DNA of 64,000 nt from Hyposmocoma kahamanoa (lineage: Eukaryota > Arthropoda > Insecta > Lepidoptera > Cosmopterigidae), in NCBI RefSeq assembly GCF_003589595.1, contig NW_020653774.1:1211739-1275738 (forward strand), in the 5' to 3' direction. The stretch's first letter is position 1, and every line of letters starts with the position of its first letter. Under the pieces are notes generated by a model. The model had not been told where the DNA came from. It did no database searches and saw only the letters and a program-made list of their open reading frames with translations. Position numbers and translations under genes: made by a program. This document shows positions 41,042-51,805 of this stretch, in pieces.

Positions 41042-41211
41042 AAAGGGAGAGATGTAGTTTATTAATATAATGTACCATAGACAATAGAAAATATATGTGA
41101 CACTGTGGCCCGCCGTTCCCGCCATGACGACAGGTGACAGTGGCGTGAGCGGGCGTGTATTGCACGTGTACGTGAAGCAACAAACGTTGTTTTATTGAGT
41201 AACCCCTAACA
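41042..41211 (+). repeat. LTR-like sequence, right copy, with polypurine tract
   Basis: AAAGGGAGAGA (41042-41052) directly precedes TGTAGT, as a polypurine tract precedes a 3' LTR. The 159-bp sequence ends CCCTAACA at 41211. Very similar to 34568-34702. Class (copia or other) cannot be told. Confidence 0.5.
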
Positions 41212-41272
41212 AACAAGTCAAGTGTGCGCATGGCACCCGTAATATAGGGTTTTTCTAGTGCGAGACTGTGTT
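41212..41272 (+). mobile_element. CCGGGAGAAAT-type SINE, 3' half
   Basis: GTGTGCGCATGGCACCCG, ATATAGGGTTTTTCTAGTGC and GTGTTGTT match the distal part of the SINE at 32231. It begins at about the SINE position where 34436-34567 ends. Confidence 0.55.
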
Positions 41273-42719
41273 GTTATTGTCTAGTACTTGGTTGATTTTA
41301 TTAACGTCTATTTAGACATGAGTACAGTCTTAGAATAATAACGCATAGAAACCTAGTCCGCACAGGCTAAGTGAGGCAAATTGAAGCGCGCCAAAAGGGC
41401 CTACACGAGCGGGTGGGCCTTCAGTGCTCAAGGTCAACTTGCACTGCGAACAGATCAAGAATTTTAGCTAAAAATGACGAAATGTGTGGTAAACGAGTGT
41501 AAAAATACGTGAGACAAACATAAAATAGATACTAACATCACATTCCACAAGGAAGTAACGCGTTTCAACTTGTATTTTTATATAAATATTCACTAAAACC
41601 GAAAATTAACCTACTACTAAAACTAGCCTACATGAATTTGATTTTTGCCTCACTTGTGACAGTTCGTTTGATATGAAACTATCATTCTATGCGTTATTAT
41701 TCTAAGAGTACAGTACATAATAAGTAGGTAGTGTCATTTGGTATATTACCAAATTTTGATCACTTCAACAATAACTTAGTTATGTTACATTTCCTAAGTA
41801 ACTTATTAGACTTGGTTTTTGTTGTATAAAATTTTGCATTCGCACGTAGACTGTCCACAGCTGCTCGCTAAATTAATTTCAGAATTCCCTCGGGATACCC
41901 AAAGCATGTTATTATACCTTAATGCCGCCATTCAGCGAGACCGTTCTTGGCTTTACTTTTGGTGTCCCCAGACGTTTCAGATTTTATACCAGTCATAGTG
42001 GGGTCAGTGACATATTTTTACACTCGCTTTGTAAATGTCGCACATTTCTTTTTTTATTTTCCGCTTTAAAAACCTCAATTGATTTTCTTTTTCATTTCAT
42101 TTAATGCAACCCGATTACGGTTGTATATAGTTAGTGTTTATCATTGACTTACAATTATATGGACGTCGGGTCCGCGCTAAGAAGTGTCCGAACTTATAGG
42201 GCGTTAAAATCGTATACAGAGCGTCATTCACGCTTTAGTCTTCGTTTGTTCGACTGACAGCGAAGCAAGCAAAATTAGACAGTACTGCGATGACATTACA
42301 ATTTAAATTCAACGTTATAGCTTTTTCATATTCCTTTACATGTCACTACGTTTAAATAGGTTGACTTGGGACATTTTTTTCGTGGTTTTTGTATTAGACC
42401 CGTCGTCCATTTATTTGTAAGTCAATGGTGTTTATACCGTGTAACTCAAACGTATAACTAAACTAATGAATAGCTCAAGTATTTAAGTTGAATTTTCGTA
42501 TGCCATGTTTCGAACTAGTGGCCATGTTGATTTTGCAATCTGTTTTCACTTAGAATTAGTAGGGAAATTTTATAACATTTCTAACACATTTAATATCTCT
42601 CTCTTTTTTTAATTTATTTATCGTTTCAATGACATTTTTACAAATGAGGTAAGATTCTCCCAAACTTCATAAAAAATTATCGGGAGACTATGAATGACGT
42701 ATTACATGTTCTGTTGTAT
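41273..42719. other. Intergenic DNA
   Basis: No gene recognised. Confidence 0.4.
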
Positions 42720-43000
42720 GTTTTATGATACCAAGTAACAGGACGAACGAGTCGTGCGCCTGGTGATAAGCGACACGTCTGTCCATAACAGTTGCAGTGC
42801 CACTCAGAGCTTTAAATCGCAACGACCTGAGGGGTATTTCCACTGCGCTCGTCCCCCTGAGACGTCAGTTAAAAAGTCCCATGTGCCAGTAATTTCACCA
42901 GCACCCTTCAAAACCTCAACGCAGTAACGCTCACAAACAGGCAGTACTTCACTGGACGAATTCTTTCACCAGGAGCTCTGCTGTTTCTTAAAATTCTATT
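42720..43000 (-). repeat. TTGGCGGCAG-family repeat
   Basis: Long minus-type copy: TACCAAGTAACAGGACGAAC, AGTCGTGCGCCTGGTG, GACACGTCTGTCCATAACAG, GAGCTTTAAATCGCAA, and an end at GGACGAATTCTTTCACCAGG. The TTGGCGGCAG box itself is deleted (AACAGGCAGTACTTC at 42939). Confidence 0.65.
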
Positions 43001-43967
43001 CTAGTTATTGTTTCTTTTCCTTATTTAAGAAGTAAGACAGTTATCGGTGAATCTCACGCGCAGAACAAAACATATAGTTTATCCATGCTGATTAACGGAA
43101 CCGTGTCGTTATATTAGAGAAATCTTTCTCGAAGTGTCTATTCCAGACTAAAAAGAGTCAATGTAAACGAAAAAAAATGGCGGTGACCGAGACGTTAATG
43201 GGAGTCTACAAGAGTGGAATACATTGAAGCAGGTCATGACTACAGTTTTGACTTGCCATACTATACGCCAATCAATGTTATTCGGGCCATTCAATTATGA
43301 CACAAAATAATGAAAAATACAAAATACTCGTGTTCATTAAGAAACTCAAATTTAATCAAAACAATATAATTGTAAAATCTAAATAAATCATTCATTTATT
43401 TATAAATTTATAACGACAATTAATTTATAATGCACTTTTATTATGAAAATTCATAATTTACTGAACTATTCATAAGTACCACAACACACATTCTTATTAC
43501 GTGTTCGGGAACACGTGAGAGCTATTATTACAAGGTGGCAGTTATAATATTAAAATTCATAAATCATGAAAAATTCCATGCCAGCAGCGGTAAAAAATAT
43601 GACAGCGAAGAAAAACGACTTAGGTTTCATAATTATTATTTTTGACCTAGTTTTTAAACGAAAACGTCCTTCTTGTGTGGTGTTTCTAGATTCTTTGAGC
43701 GTATCGCTGGTACAGAGTTTGTTCAAAAGCAAATAAAAAGGAATTGTCTTTGACAGTTCTATAATTATAGCTTGTCATTTCAAGTATTGTTTGCTCTGCT
43801 TACTAAGGGCAATCCGATGTAAATTGAAATTTAATCAGAGTGTTATTCGTTACAATAACTCTCGAAGGTCAATAATAAAGATATTGGAATAATTGGGAGG
43901 CAATGGTCACTTTTTGCGAGAACGGAATGTCCCAGAAAAACGTCACCGACAGGATTGCACGATTTCA
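43001..43967. other. Intergenic DNA
   Basis: No gene recognised; the frame at 43550-43732 lacks motifs. Confidence 0.35.
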
Positions 43968-44487
43968 CTAGGGATGCAGGATTTTTGCTTTGAATCGATT
44001 TTAATGATCGTAATGGATCAATCCACGGATCGGATCGTATGCTTTTGAATCGATTTCACAAAAATCTTTTACTATTTTTTTTGCTTTTTACAGATGCCAA
44101 TACTTTACATCTAACTAAATTTTTCAGTAAAAATGTCATATACCTTAATGTCTAAAGCATTATCCTCCTCTTTTTGTTTATCGTTTCTGTACATGATGAA
44201 ATCATTAATAAGATGAGACTTTTGTTTAAATGATGAATACTCATAATTTAAGCAAGTCTAATTTTATTAATGATTTCGTCAAATACAGAAACGAAAAACA
44301 AAAAGAGGAGGACAAAACTTTGGATATTAAGGTAAGTTAAGTTAAGGTAAGTAAGACGATTCTATTCGTCTTAATTTTGAATCGATTTGCTAAAAATTAC
44401 ATTCAAATGAATCGATTCAAATAATCGCTAGATCGTATTCAATTGAATAGATCTTCATAAAAATTGAACCATAATGTGCATCCCTAG
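43968..44487. mobile_element. Fold-back MITE, hAT-like ends
   Basis: CTAGGGATGCA at 43968 and TGCATCCCTAG ending at 44487 are terminal inverted repeats. Inner arms at 44165-44218 and 44257-44312 (CTCCTCTTTTTGTTT with AAACAAAAAGAGGAG, and ATGATGAAATCATTAATA with TTAATGATTTCGTC) fold back on each other. Outer arms are rich in GAATCGATT. No transposase frame. The hAT-like call is from the TAGGGATG-type end only. Confidence 0.55.
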
Positions 44488-45429
44488 TCCGAGCGGACGA
44501 CGACGCTTGTGTGTAGACCCTGCGTAGACGATTATCGGGTCGGCGACGGTGCAGCGTTACACCCATCTACAGCTTTCCTAAGCAAGACCACGACGGGCTG
44601 GACGGCGAATGGAGACATCTAACGGGATCCCAGTGCAAACGCAAAACATATTAAATAAATTTTATTATGCACAAGTCCTTCACCGAAATCACAAAAATCT
44701 GGTAATTGTTAATGCGTACTCGACAAATTTGTGGGATGGCTCCCAGCAGACATTTTATTTACGAATGCAGAATAGCTTTCACACCTCGAAATGTAAAGAA
44801 AAAATTAAATGCAAAGTCCTTTAGAAAAATCGCTTTTTGTTGAGCATTAGAGCACCATGTTCTTTAGGGATTTTGATGCATCGATGTGGCAAACCTTAGA
44901 GAATCGTTTAATATGGTTACCGATATGTTTTATTGTTGATGATGTTTAGTTCACATACTTATTTACGTTGCGATGACAAGTGTCAAAAGGTGCCTCTTAT
45001 TTTGTGACGAGTACAGTGAAGTAAATTTCACAAAAAAAAAAATATGAATATCATCCTAGTAAAAATAAACATGATATAGTGGAAAAATTATGTCACTAAC
45101 ACCGCTATGAAAAGTAAAAGACGTAATATTATTACAAGGAATGAAAACGAACTGTCTGTTCTTGACAGTCTCCACAAAGTTTATTCAATGGGAAGTAAGT
45201 ACCCTTCTATAATAGGATCTCGGTTGATATTCAAAACCTGTCATTTACGAGATTTAAAGCTATTGTGTAGCAATTGTGTCTTAAAAGCGGTAAATAGGAA
45301 TTACGAACGAGACTCTATTAGAAGCCCGAAGTCGAACACTGAGGGCTTTCGGAGTCGAGGTGAAATATACAACGTTTTTCATGTATGTATATTTTCGTAT
45401 CATTGCATGCAAACTAACGTGCAGTAGCA
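44488..45429. other. Intergenic DNA
   Basis: Frames at 44609-44824 and 45107-45427 (106 codons) have no recognisable domain; left uncalled. Confidence 0.35.
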
Positions 45430-45544
45430 GTAGAGAAGAGTTCGTCCAGGGAAGCACTGTCACCTTACCTATTTCTGCTGCCAAGAAGTAATATGAGCAA
45501 ACGCGTGTTGGTTTTGAAGAGTAAGAATGCTGGTATATTACAGA
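45430..45544 (+). repeat. TTGGCGGCAG-family repeat, partial
   Basis: AGAGTTCGTCCAGGGAAGCA, CTATTTCTGCTGCCAAG, then TGTTGGTTTTGAAGAGTAAG and ATTACAGACACTTGGG, where it meets the SINE. Confidence 0.5.
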
Positions 45545-45632
45545 CACTTGGGTTACCATGCTGGACTGCCATGCTGATGTCCCGGGTTTGATTACCGGGC
45601 CGGGAGAAATATTTGTATAGCCTATATTTATT

Positions 45633-46361
45633 CAAATCAAATCAAATCAAATCATTTATTGTGTACGCACGTCTATAAGGTCTTATTTAACATTGTTGTG
45701 TCAGTACGTATTGACAATTTTACGGCATATTTACATAATTAAATTAATTTAACAGTATACTACTACATTCTAATGTCAAATCGTAATTATAATTTTAATT
45801 CTTAATTATATTTATGTCATTATTTTGTGGTGGTTAACTATTATTCTACGTTCTTGTCATTTAAATAATCGCTGACTTTATAATATGCTTTCCCAGTCAA
45901 TAAATTAAATAATCGCTTTTTAAAATTGGCAATGTCGTTATTCTCAAGTATATAATTAGGCAGCTTATTGTATAGTTTTGGCGCCATCGCACAAATATTA
46001 TCATGAAAGAGGGTAGTCTTACAGGCAACCAGTTTCAATTTATTGTGTCTTCGTGTACTTTCCACCTTGCTGAAGAGTGTGAGATTTCTCCGAACAAAAA
46101 TAACCGTTTCAAATATATATATTGAAGGAACTGTAAATAATCTCAGTTTTTGAAATTGCGGTATACAGCTGTCCATACGGCACAACCCACAAATTGCCCG
46201 AATGCACCTTTTTTGTGCAATCAACACGTCCGTACTTCGTTTGGCATTACCCTAGAACATAATACCGTATCCTATGATTGAGGCTACATATCCGTGGTAA
46301 GCCGTTAGTAATGCATCTTGGTCTACAACTTTAGATAGTCACCACAAAGCGTATGCAAATC
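45633..46361 (-). mobile_element. 5'-truncated Jockey-like LINE inside a SINE
   Basis: A 729-bp - strand insertion with an 8-bp TATTTATT target duplication. Its 3' tail is a TGATT tandem repeat (CAAATCAAATCAAATCAAAT on the + strand, 45633-45653). Confidence 0.75.
45841..46227 (-). pseudogene. Reverse transcriptase C-terminal fragment
   Basis: A 128-codon open frame with LIAQKRCIRAICGL near the start and APKLYNKLPNYI, then FKKRLFNLL and KAYYKVSDYL at the end. This is the usual C-terminal region of Jockey-type LINE proteins. The RT core is missing by 5' truncation; the fragment itself has no stops. Confidence 0.7.
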
Positions 46362-46479
46362 TATTTATTTCTCTCGTGATTTTGGGTGTAATTTGTGGTT
46401 GTCTACTTATGCGTGTGTCTATGGCACCCGCGATACAGGGTTTCCATAGTGCGGGGCGATGAGTGTGTGTGTTGTTAGG

Positions 46480-46712
46480 GTCACGGGTGCAGTGGCATAG
46501 CCGTCTGATAGCCGCCAAGCAATAATCTGAGCATTACTGCGTTCCGGTTTGGAAGGGCAAAGGTGTTGGTGAAATTACACGCACATGAGACTTATCAACT
46601 TATGTCTCAAGGTGACGGGCGCTATGTGCTCTGAGTAGCACTGCAACTGTTACGAACAGGCGTGTCGCTTACCACCAGGCACACGACTAGTTCGTCCCGT
46701 CACTTGATATCA
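46480..46712 (+). repeat. TTGGCGGCAG-family repeat
   Basis: GCCGCCAAGCAATAATCTGA, GTTCCGGTTTGGAAGGG, CAAGGTGACGGGCGC, GAACAGGCGTGTCGCTTACC and CGTCCCGTCACTTGATATCA. It follows the SINE directly. Confidence 0.6.
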
Positions 46713-46977
46713 TAAAAAACACTTCATCTTACCGAGATCTCAATCAATGTCGCCTAGAAAAGGTTTGTTTTGTTGCGGAATAATAATAGAACAATAAATA
46801 AAATCAACATTAGCTTTAGATTTCTAGATTTTAAAAGATATATTTTTTAAGGATGTCTCGAACACAGTGAAATAGTGTTGTATGGAATCAATAATGTCGA
46901 GGAAACTGGACAAGCTCCCAAAAAGCCGGCATCAATGTATGGAAAGGTACTTTATAAAGGCACCACTTGTCGCAGTT
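46713..46977. other. Intergenic DNA
   Basis: Nothing recognised. Confidence 0.3.
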
Positions 46978-47235
46978 TTTAACCGATATCAATAAAAAGA
47001 AGAGGTTCTCATTTCGAAGGTTCTTTTTGTATCCAATATTTGTGAACCGATTCATATGATTTCTTTTGTTGGAAATGGGCATACGTCGGTAGTGGTTTCA
47101 TTCAAATTCGAATAAAACATTTACCTCTAAGGGTGGCAAATTGGGGGGTGAATCCGGATTAATAGATTTCACCCACTGTCTGTTAACCGATTTCAATAAA
47201 ACTTGGCAAATAGATGTAATTCCACTAGCTTTTAT
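46978..47235 (+). repeat. ACCGAC...GTCGGT-type dispersed repeat
   Basis: TTTTAACCGATATCAATAAA, GAGGTTCTCATTTCG, GTTGGAAATGGGCATAC, CCTCTAAGGGTGGCAAATT, and CGATTTCAATAAAACTTGGC (47190-47209). Same order as at 61788 and 63440. Confidence 0.55.
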
Positions 47236-47260
47236 GATATTATTTTTTATATAAAAAAGG

Positions 47261-48175
47261 TTGATGTTATTTTTAAATAATATCAACCTTTTCGTTCTAC
47301 TGACGCCACCTATTGCCACGAAAACTGCGCTTGCCCAAACTCTTCTTCTTCCAATTCTTGATTATGCTGATGCCTGCTATCTGGATTTAACCGAAGAACA
47401 GCTCAACAAGCTCGAACGTCTACAAAACTTTTGCATCCGTTTCATTTATGGTCTGAGGAAATTTGATCATGTTTCCATTTATCGCAAGGAGCTGAAGTGG
47501 TTACCCAATAGACTTCGCCGGAATGCTCATATTCTTAATCTTCTTTATGGCATCTTATTCATTCCTCACACACCACCTTATCTTAAGGAGCGATTTGAAT
47601 TTGCCCATCAATCCAACCCCCGACTTCTGCGCTCTTCTTCAACTCTCCAACTTAAGATGCCATTGCATACCCCCCAGTATTACGACAAGTCCTTTACTGT
47701 TCAGGCTATTCGTTTGTGGAACGCTTTACCTTTGTCTATTCAACAAGCGAAATCATTGAATATATTCAAAAATATGGTAAAAGTACACTACCTTAATTTA
47801 GTGTGACCTGGACTGCTTAGGTATTTTTATGTTTTGAAATTACGTTTTAGAAATTTTTATATTTATAAGTATGAGAATATATAGTAGTTTACGATATTCA
47901 TATATATGTATTGGTTTTATTATTTATTTATAAATATATGTATATTTGCATTTATTTATCAATTTTTATCTGTTGATTAGTAATTCTTCATACACCGCCG
48001 TCTTTTTCCTGTGAATTATATAATTACTTCCATCCAAAGGTTGTCTGGCAGAAATCGCTTAAAGCGATAAGACCGCCCATTGTACCACCGCTTATTTTTA
48101 ATTTAATTGTATTGTATTTGTTTCCTTTTTTGGTGTACAATAAAGAATTTTTGTATTGTATTGTATTGTATTGTG
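47261..48175 (+). pseudogene. Non-LTR element 3' end with reading frame and TTGTA tail
   Basis: A 181-codon frame (47261-47806) begins in the post-RT region (LLPILDYADACY) and contains KLERLQNFCIRFIYG, a motif common to Jockey/CR1 proteins, and RLWNALPLSIQ near the end. The 3' untranslated part has AAGGTTGTCTGGCAGAAATCG and TACAATAAAGAA, then a (TTGTA) tail at about 48147-48172. The 5' edge lies beside a 17-bp inverted repeat (47255-47271/47276-47292). Confidence 0.75.
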
Positions 48176-48300
48176 ACGGCACTGGGTCAAAACAACACGC
48201 CTACCCATAACAGATGCAGTGTCAGAGGCACTCCAAATGCGCCCTTTACCCTCAAACACAATTGACAAGTCCATTCAAGGGACTTTTATTAGGTAATGTG
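48176..48300 (-). repeat. TTGGCGGCAG-family repeat, degraded
   Basis: AACACGCCTACCCATAACAG, ATGCAGTGTCAGAGGCACTC and ATTGACAAGTCC blocks remain. Confidence 0.4.
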
Positions 48301-48771
48301 GCATGTAACATATTATATTTAGAATGTTTTAAATTTGACAACTATCTTTGTTGCTGCTGTAGTTTTTAAATCATCTCTCCGATAACTTAGATGGTTTTGT
48401 AATAAATTGCTATTCTAGAATGCTATCGTTTTTTTTGTAGTGGATTACGTTTTACCTCGAAGCCTTTGCATGAGTGTCTGTAGGTAGGTATATGATGTCG
48501 CAACTTCCAAAAGGATGGATGGAATCCCAAAGCATTTTTTTTAATTTTAATCAGGATGGTCCTAAGCCATGTTTGATATAAATATTTTCAGCTGTATAAA
48601 TATATAATATAAATAATAATAAATATACGCACACCCCCGCCCGCCTTACACGAGCCCGCTTACACGAGCATGGTAACCGTTCGGCCACTGAGGCAGATTA
48701 GGTTAGTGATGCGTAATGCGCCATTTTCAGGCCTAGAACTATTTAGAACCTTTTTGTTATCTACCTTTCTA
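48301..48771. other. Intergenic DNA with a SINE head fragment
   Basis: 48668-48702 on the - strand is a short SINE head (CCTCAGTGGCCGAACGGTTA). No gene. Confidence 0.4.
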
Positions 48772-48814
48772 GTTAGTTGTCTATTTCTGCCGCCGAACAG
48801 TAATGCGAGCATTC

Positions 48815-49319
48815 GGCGCGTGTACGTGCTAAGAAATTCGACGTGTCTGCTACAGAAAAGATGAGAATGGCCTTGTGTGTACAAGGCCATTTTCATTTTA
48901 AAAAAAAGTTTATCAAATATTTCATTTTTTTCTGTATTCGTCATTTCTTGAAAATCTTCCTTAAGAATAATAAATATTTCTCTGGATGCCTCAAAACTAC
49001 GTTGTTTATCCTTATAAATCTCTAAGGGTTGGTCCCACAATACGGGTCGTTCCTCTACTAAACTTATAAGTAAATCATGCATTTTATTAGTAGCAATAAA
49101 ATTAGTGATGCAACAGTGGTACTTTGCAACTCCAGACCACGCACATAAACGTTCGTTTACGGACAATGCGCCCCATACAATAGCGGCAGAGCGCGTCGAG
49201 TCGGGTGTAGACAAGATTTTTTTCTTGTCCGGCGCCGAGGTAGTGTACACAGTTCGTGTGTAGAAACGACACGAATTCTTGCACAGACACGTCGATTTTT
49301 CTTAGCGTGTTCACGCGCC
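48815..49319. mobile_element. 505-bp inverted-repeat element with MADF-like frame
   Basis: Terminal inverted repeats of about 35 bp: GGCGCGTGTACGTGCTAAGA at 48815 against the reverse complement of 49283-49319 (GGCGCGTGAACACGCTAAGA). It is flanked by ATT (48811-48813 and 49320-49322). The duplication may be 3 or 4 bp; ATT followed by C or A. MADF proteins accompany the transposase in PIF/Harbinger elements, so a relation to that superfamily is likely but not proven. Confidence 0.65.
48890..49250 (-). pseudogene. MADF-domain protein fragment
   Basis: The - strand frame opens at 49250. Residues about 52-115 fit the MADF (Myb/SANT-like) DNA-binding fold: HDLLISLVEERPVLWD, then PLEIYKDKQRSFEASREI and a following helix. 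The frame runs on out of the element into the flanking repeat, so everything after about 48890 is not native. In PIF/Harbinger transposons such a protein partners the transposase. No transposase motif is present here. It might also be a captured host MADF exon. Confidence 0.6.
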
Positions 49320-49555
49320 ATTACGGCGTTCCGGTTTTGAAGGGGAAGGTGAAATTACAGGCACGTGGGACTTGTCAACTTGTATCTCAGGGTGATATAG
49401 GCGTAGTGGCAGAGCCCCTCAGATGTTATGGACAGGCATGTAGCTTACCATCAGGCGCACGACTTGTTTGTTCCGTCACTTAATATTACAATAAAAAAAC
49501 ATAGATGTAAAGTCAATAATAAATTTCTTCACTGGCGCAAAGGTCGTTATGATTA

Positions 49556-49625
49556 TAATAATAATAATAATAATGTTTATTGTCACAAAATAATAATAAT
49601 AATGTTATTGTCACAAAAATAGTAC
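49556..49625. repeat. AAT microsatellite with small duplication
   Basis: Two AAT runs, each followed by TTATTGTCACAAAA (near 49578 and 49605). Confidence 0.55.
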
Positions 49626-49805
49626 AATATTATAATGAAGTCCCTGACTCCAGAGCTAGGTTACAAACCTGTGTGACTGGAGGCAGTGTCCTCTCTCAAA
49701 TTTTGACAAAATTAGTCTATTTCATTACAATAGGTACAAACAAAAGATTAAAATATGGTAGGTAAGCTATCTAACTTAACATTTCCATGCACATTGTAAA
49801 ATTTA

Positions 49806-49852
49806 TATATATATATATATATAGTGTGTGTGTGTGTGTGTTTGTGTGTGTG
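49806..49852. repeat. AT/GT microsatellite
   Basis: (AT)n followed by (GT)n with one interruption. Confidence 0.75.
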
Positions 49853-49869
49853 TTGTGATAAAATTGAAA

Positions 49870-50110
49870 TTTGCAAAACAAAGTAAACAAACACTTCAGA
49901 AGCCACTACCGCAATAACGCTTCGGTTTCATCGTAGTCTAAAGTTAATATCCAATTCTTGATTTTTAATTTAGCTTCACAAGCAGGTAATGGATATATGT
50001 TTAGAGTTTTATTAGTTTTATTGTACAGGTATGAAGGCATAAACAGTAGATGTCGTCTTGCCCAAGCTGTGCGGCATTTAACGAAAGAACACACATTAGT
50101 TCGGGTGCGC
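49870..50110 (-). pseudogene. LINE protein C-terminus
   Basis: The - strand frame (50094 to 49906) reads VKCRTAWARRHLLFMPSYLY and then KIKNWILTLDYDETEALL before the stop. This closely follows the endings of Jockey-like LINE proteins. About 60 residues remain; 5'-truncated. Confidence 0.55.
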
Positions 50111-50545
50111 TTCTCATTATAGCTGTCTTTGTTATATTTATATTATAACCGCGAACCGATAAATAAACCCATTAATAGTCGTATACGGAATGATGAATGA
50201 TAACTTTTTAAATTTATTTAACTCAATATCACACAAATATTCATGAACGTCAATATTACAAATTACATTAAATCATAAAATCGTACACATTTATAAAACT
50301 CGGGAGTGAAAGAGAATTTTTTTGTTTTGTTTATTGGACATGTTTATTCTCATAAGAATAAACAAAGTAACCTATGCTATCCACATAGTGACATATCAAC
50401 AATGAAACACATTGTTGATATGCCACACGCGTGCCGACTATTGGTATCGAAAGAGAGATTGAGATCGAAGAGATTGGTATGGTTGTGTCATTCTTTCGTG
50501 CAAATTCTCTAAAATCCTAGAAAAATGCCTTATTGTGCCGCACAC
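50111..50545. other. Intergenic DNA with two short hairpins
   Basis: Perfect inverted repeats at 50341-50350/50355-50364 and 50392-50404/50410-50422. No gene. Confidence 0.5.
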
Positions 50546-50560
50546 ACACGCACGCACGCT

Positions 50561-50612
<52 letters not shown>

Positions 50613-50637
50613 GGCACGCACGCACGCGCGCACGCAG

Positions 50638-50732
<95 letters not shown>

Positions 50733-50760
50733 CACGCAAGCACGCACACATGCACGCCAG
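50546..50760. repeat. GCAC/CA compound microsatellite
   Basis: About 145 bases of (GCAC)n with few interruptions (50546-50690), then (CA)n to about 50730, then degenerate GCAC units. Long frames on both strands here encode only Arg/Thr/His or Val/Cys/Ala repeats and are not genes. Confidence 0.9.
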
Positions 50761-51287
50761 CGCGCACATGTTCCGTGTTTGAGTCCATTTTTGTTAATTA
50801 TTATTTTTTGTTTAATTTTTATGTTACACTTGTACAATACCTGCCTAAACTTATTAGTGTATTATGTACAATTTTACAGTCATGTCCGTGGGGTGGAGGC
50901 CTGGTGATCCATAATACAGGTTTTTTACCTAGCTTGGACACCACTCTCCCATTTTAGCATTGTTTCAATTTATATCTGTACAAATTGCCATTTCAGTATT
51001 TGTAAGCTATTGGGAAAAATAAAATAAATAAAAAAAAATTTTATTGTTTTTTTTCTTCCATGGGTACAGCCATCTGGCAAACTTTGATGTATTGTTGGCC
51101 AGTATGATGTTATGTATATCCACACTTAGTATATTTAACTTACCAGTAAAATTTGACGCCCAGCTAAAACTTCTCAGACTCGCTCTGGACCATACTCCAC
51201 GAAAACGTGCTAGATGTTCTCATGCTTGTTACAAATAGAGCAGTTAAGAAGCGTAACACGACACTGTCGTAGTTCAGAAATAGTGAA
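50761..51287. other. Intergenic DNA
   Basis: No gene recognised. Confidence 0.35.
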
Positions 51288-51368
51288 AATACTGTGACGA
51301 GCGCAGCGGCAGCGGCCCTCGGATCTTTGCGATACAAAGCTCTGAGTGGCTCTGCAACTGTTATGGAC
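51288..51368 (+). repeat. TTGGCGGCAG-family repeat, core fragment
   Basis: TGTGACGAGCGCAGCGGCAG, CTCGGATCTTTGCGAT and GCTCTGAGTGGC. Confidence 0.5.
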
Positions 51369-51439
51369 AATTTATTGTATATTTTGTTAACAATCTATGG
51401 CAACAAACTAAATTTTTTAAATAAATTTTCACCCATTTA

Positions 51440-51805
51440 ATTGTGTAGGCACAGGTGCCAGACAGACTCTTCATATATTTCGACGAAAGCCAAACAAAAC
51501 AAAAAACCAGAGTGAAAAAAGAACTGGCCAAGTACCGCATATACTTTAACCAATAACTTTTCTTAATGAAGATTTATAGGTCGGTTGCGAGACGTTTAGG
51601 TCAATTTAATCAATCAGGAGGCAGTATAGCGTTTGAGTAGGGTCCTAATTGATATTTTAATTATCAAAAATACGACATTCTTTTTTTGAAGCTCATTATA
51701 GTTCTGTGTACAGAATTAATTTTAATGACATTTTTCAGCTCTGTGGCGTGTCTTATAGACAATAGAATTTTGATTCAGAACTAAAAAGAGCGCCGTTATG
51801 ATATG
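51440..51805 (+). repeat. Dispersed repeat with protein relic, copy 2
   Basis: Reverse complement of the family at 3787 and 60545. The + strand frame reads KKELAKYRIYFNQ, then SVARRLGQFNQSGGSIAF with one stop between. The 60.7-kb copy has the matching KYRLYFNQSFFYNYGPVARL. The shared protein frame is stronger evidence than either copy alone. Function unknown. Confidence 0.5.

Larger units (their letters stand above)
45545..46475 (+). mobile_element. CCGGGAGAAAT-type SINE split by a LINE
   Basis: The 5' half at 45545-45632 has GGTTACCATGCTGGACTGCC, CGGGTTTGATTACCGGG and CCGGGAGAAAT. The 3' half at 46370-46475 has GTGATTTTGGGTGTAAT, GGCACCCGCGATACAGGG and GTGCGGGGC. The halves are separated by the insertion 45633-46361. 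TATTTATT is present on both sides (45625-45632 and 46362-46369). Confidence 0.75.
48772..49493 (+). repeat. TTGGCGGCAG-family repeat split by a DNA element
   Basis: The left part 48772-48813 (CTATTTCTGCCGCCGAACAG, GCGAGCATT) and right part 49320-49493 (ACGGCGTTCCGGTTTTGAAG, CACGTGGGACTTGTCAACTT, GACAGGCATGTAGCTTACCA) are one copy. ATT repeats flank the 505-bp insertion. Confidence 0.65.

Noticed and set aside
45107..45427. 106-codon frame
   Set aside because: No recognisable motif and it runs into repeat DNA; composition alone is not enough.
50438..50957. Several 80-140 codon frames on both strands
   Set aside because: They are translations of the GCAC/CA microsatellite in different phases, pure Arg/Thr/His or Val/Cys/Ala repeats.
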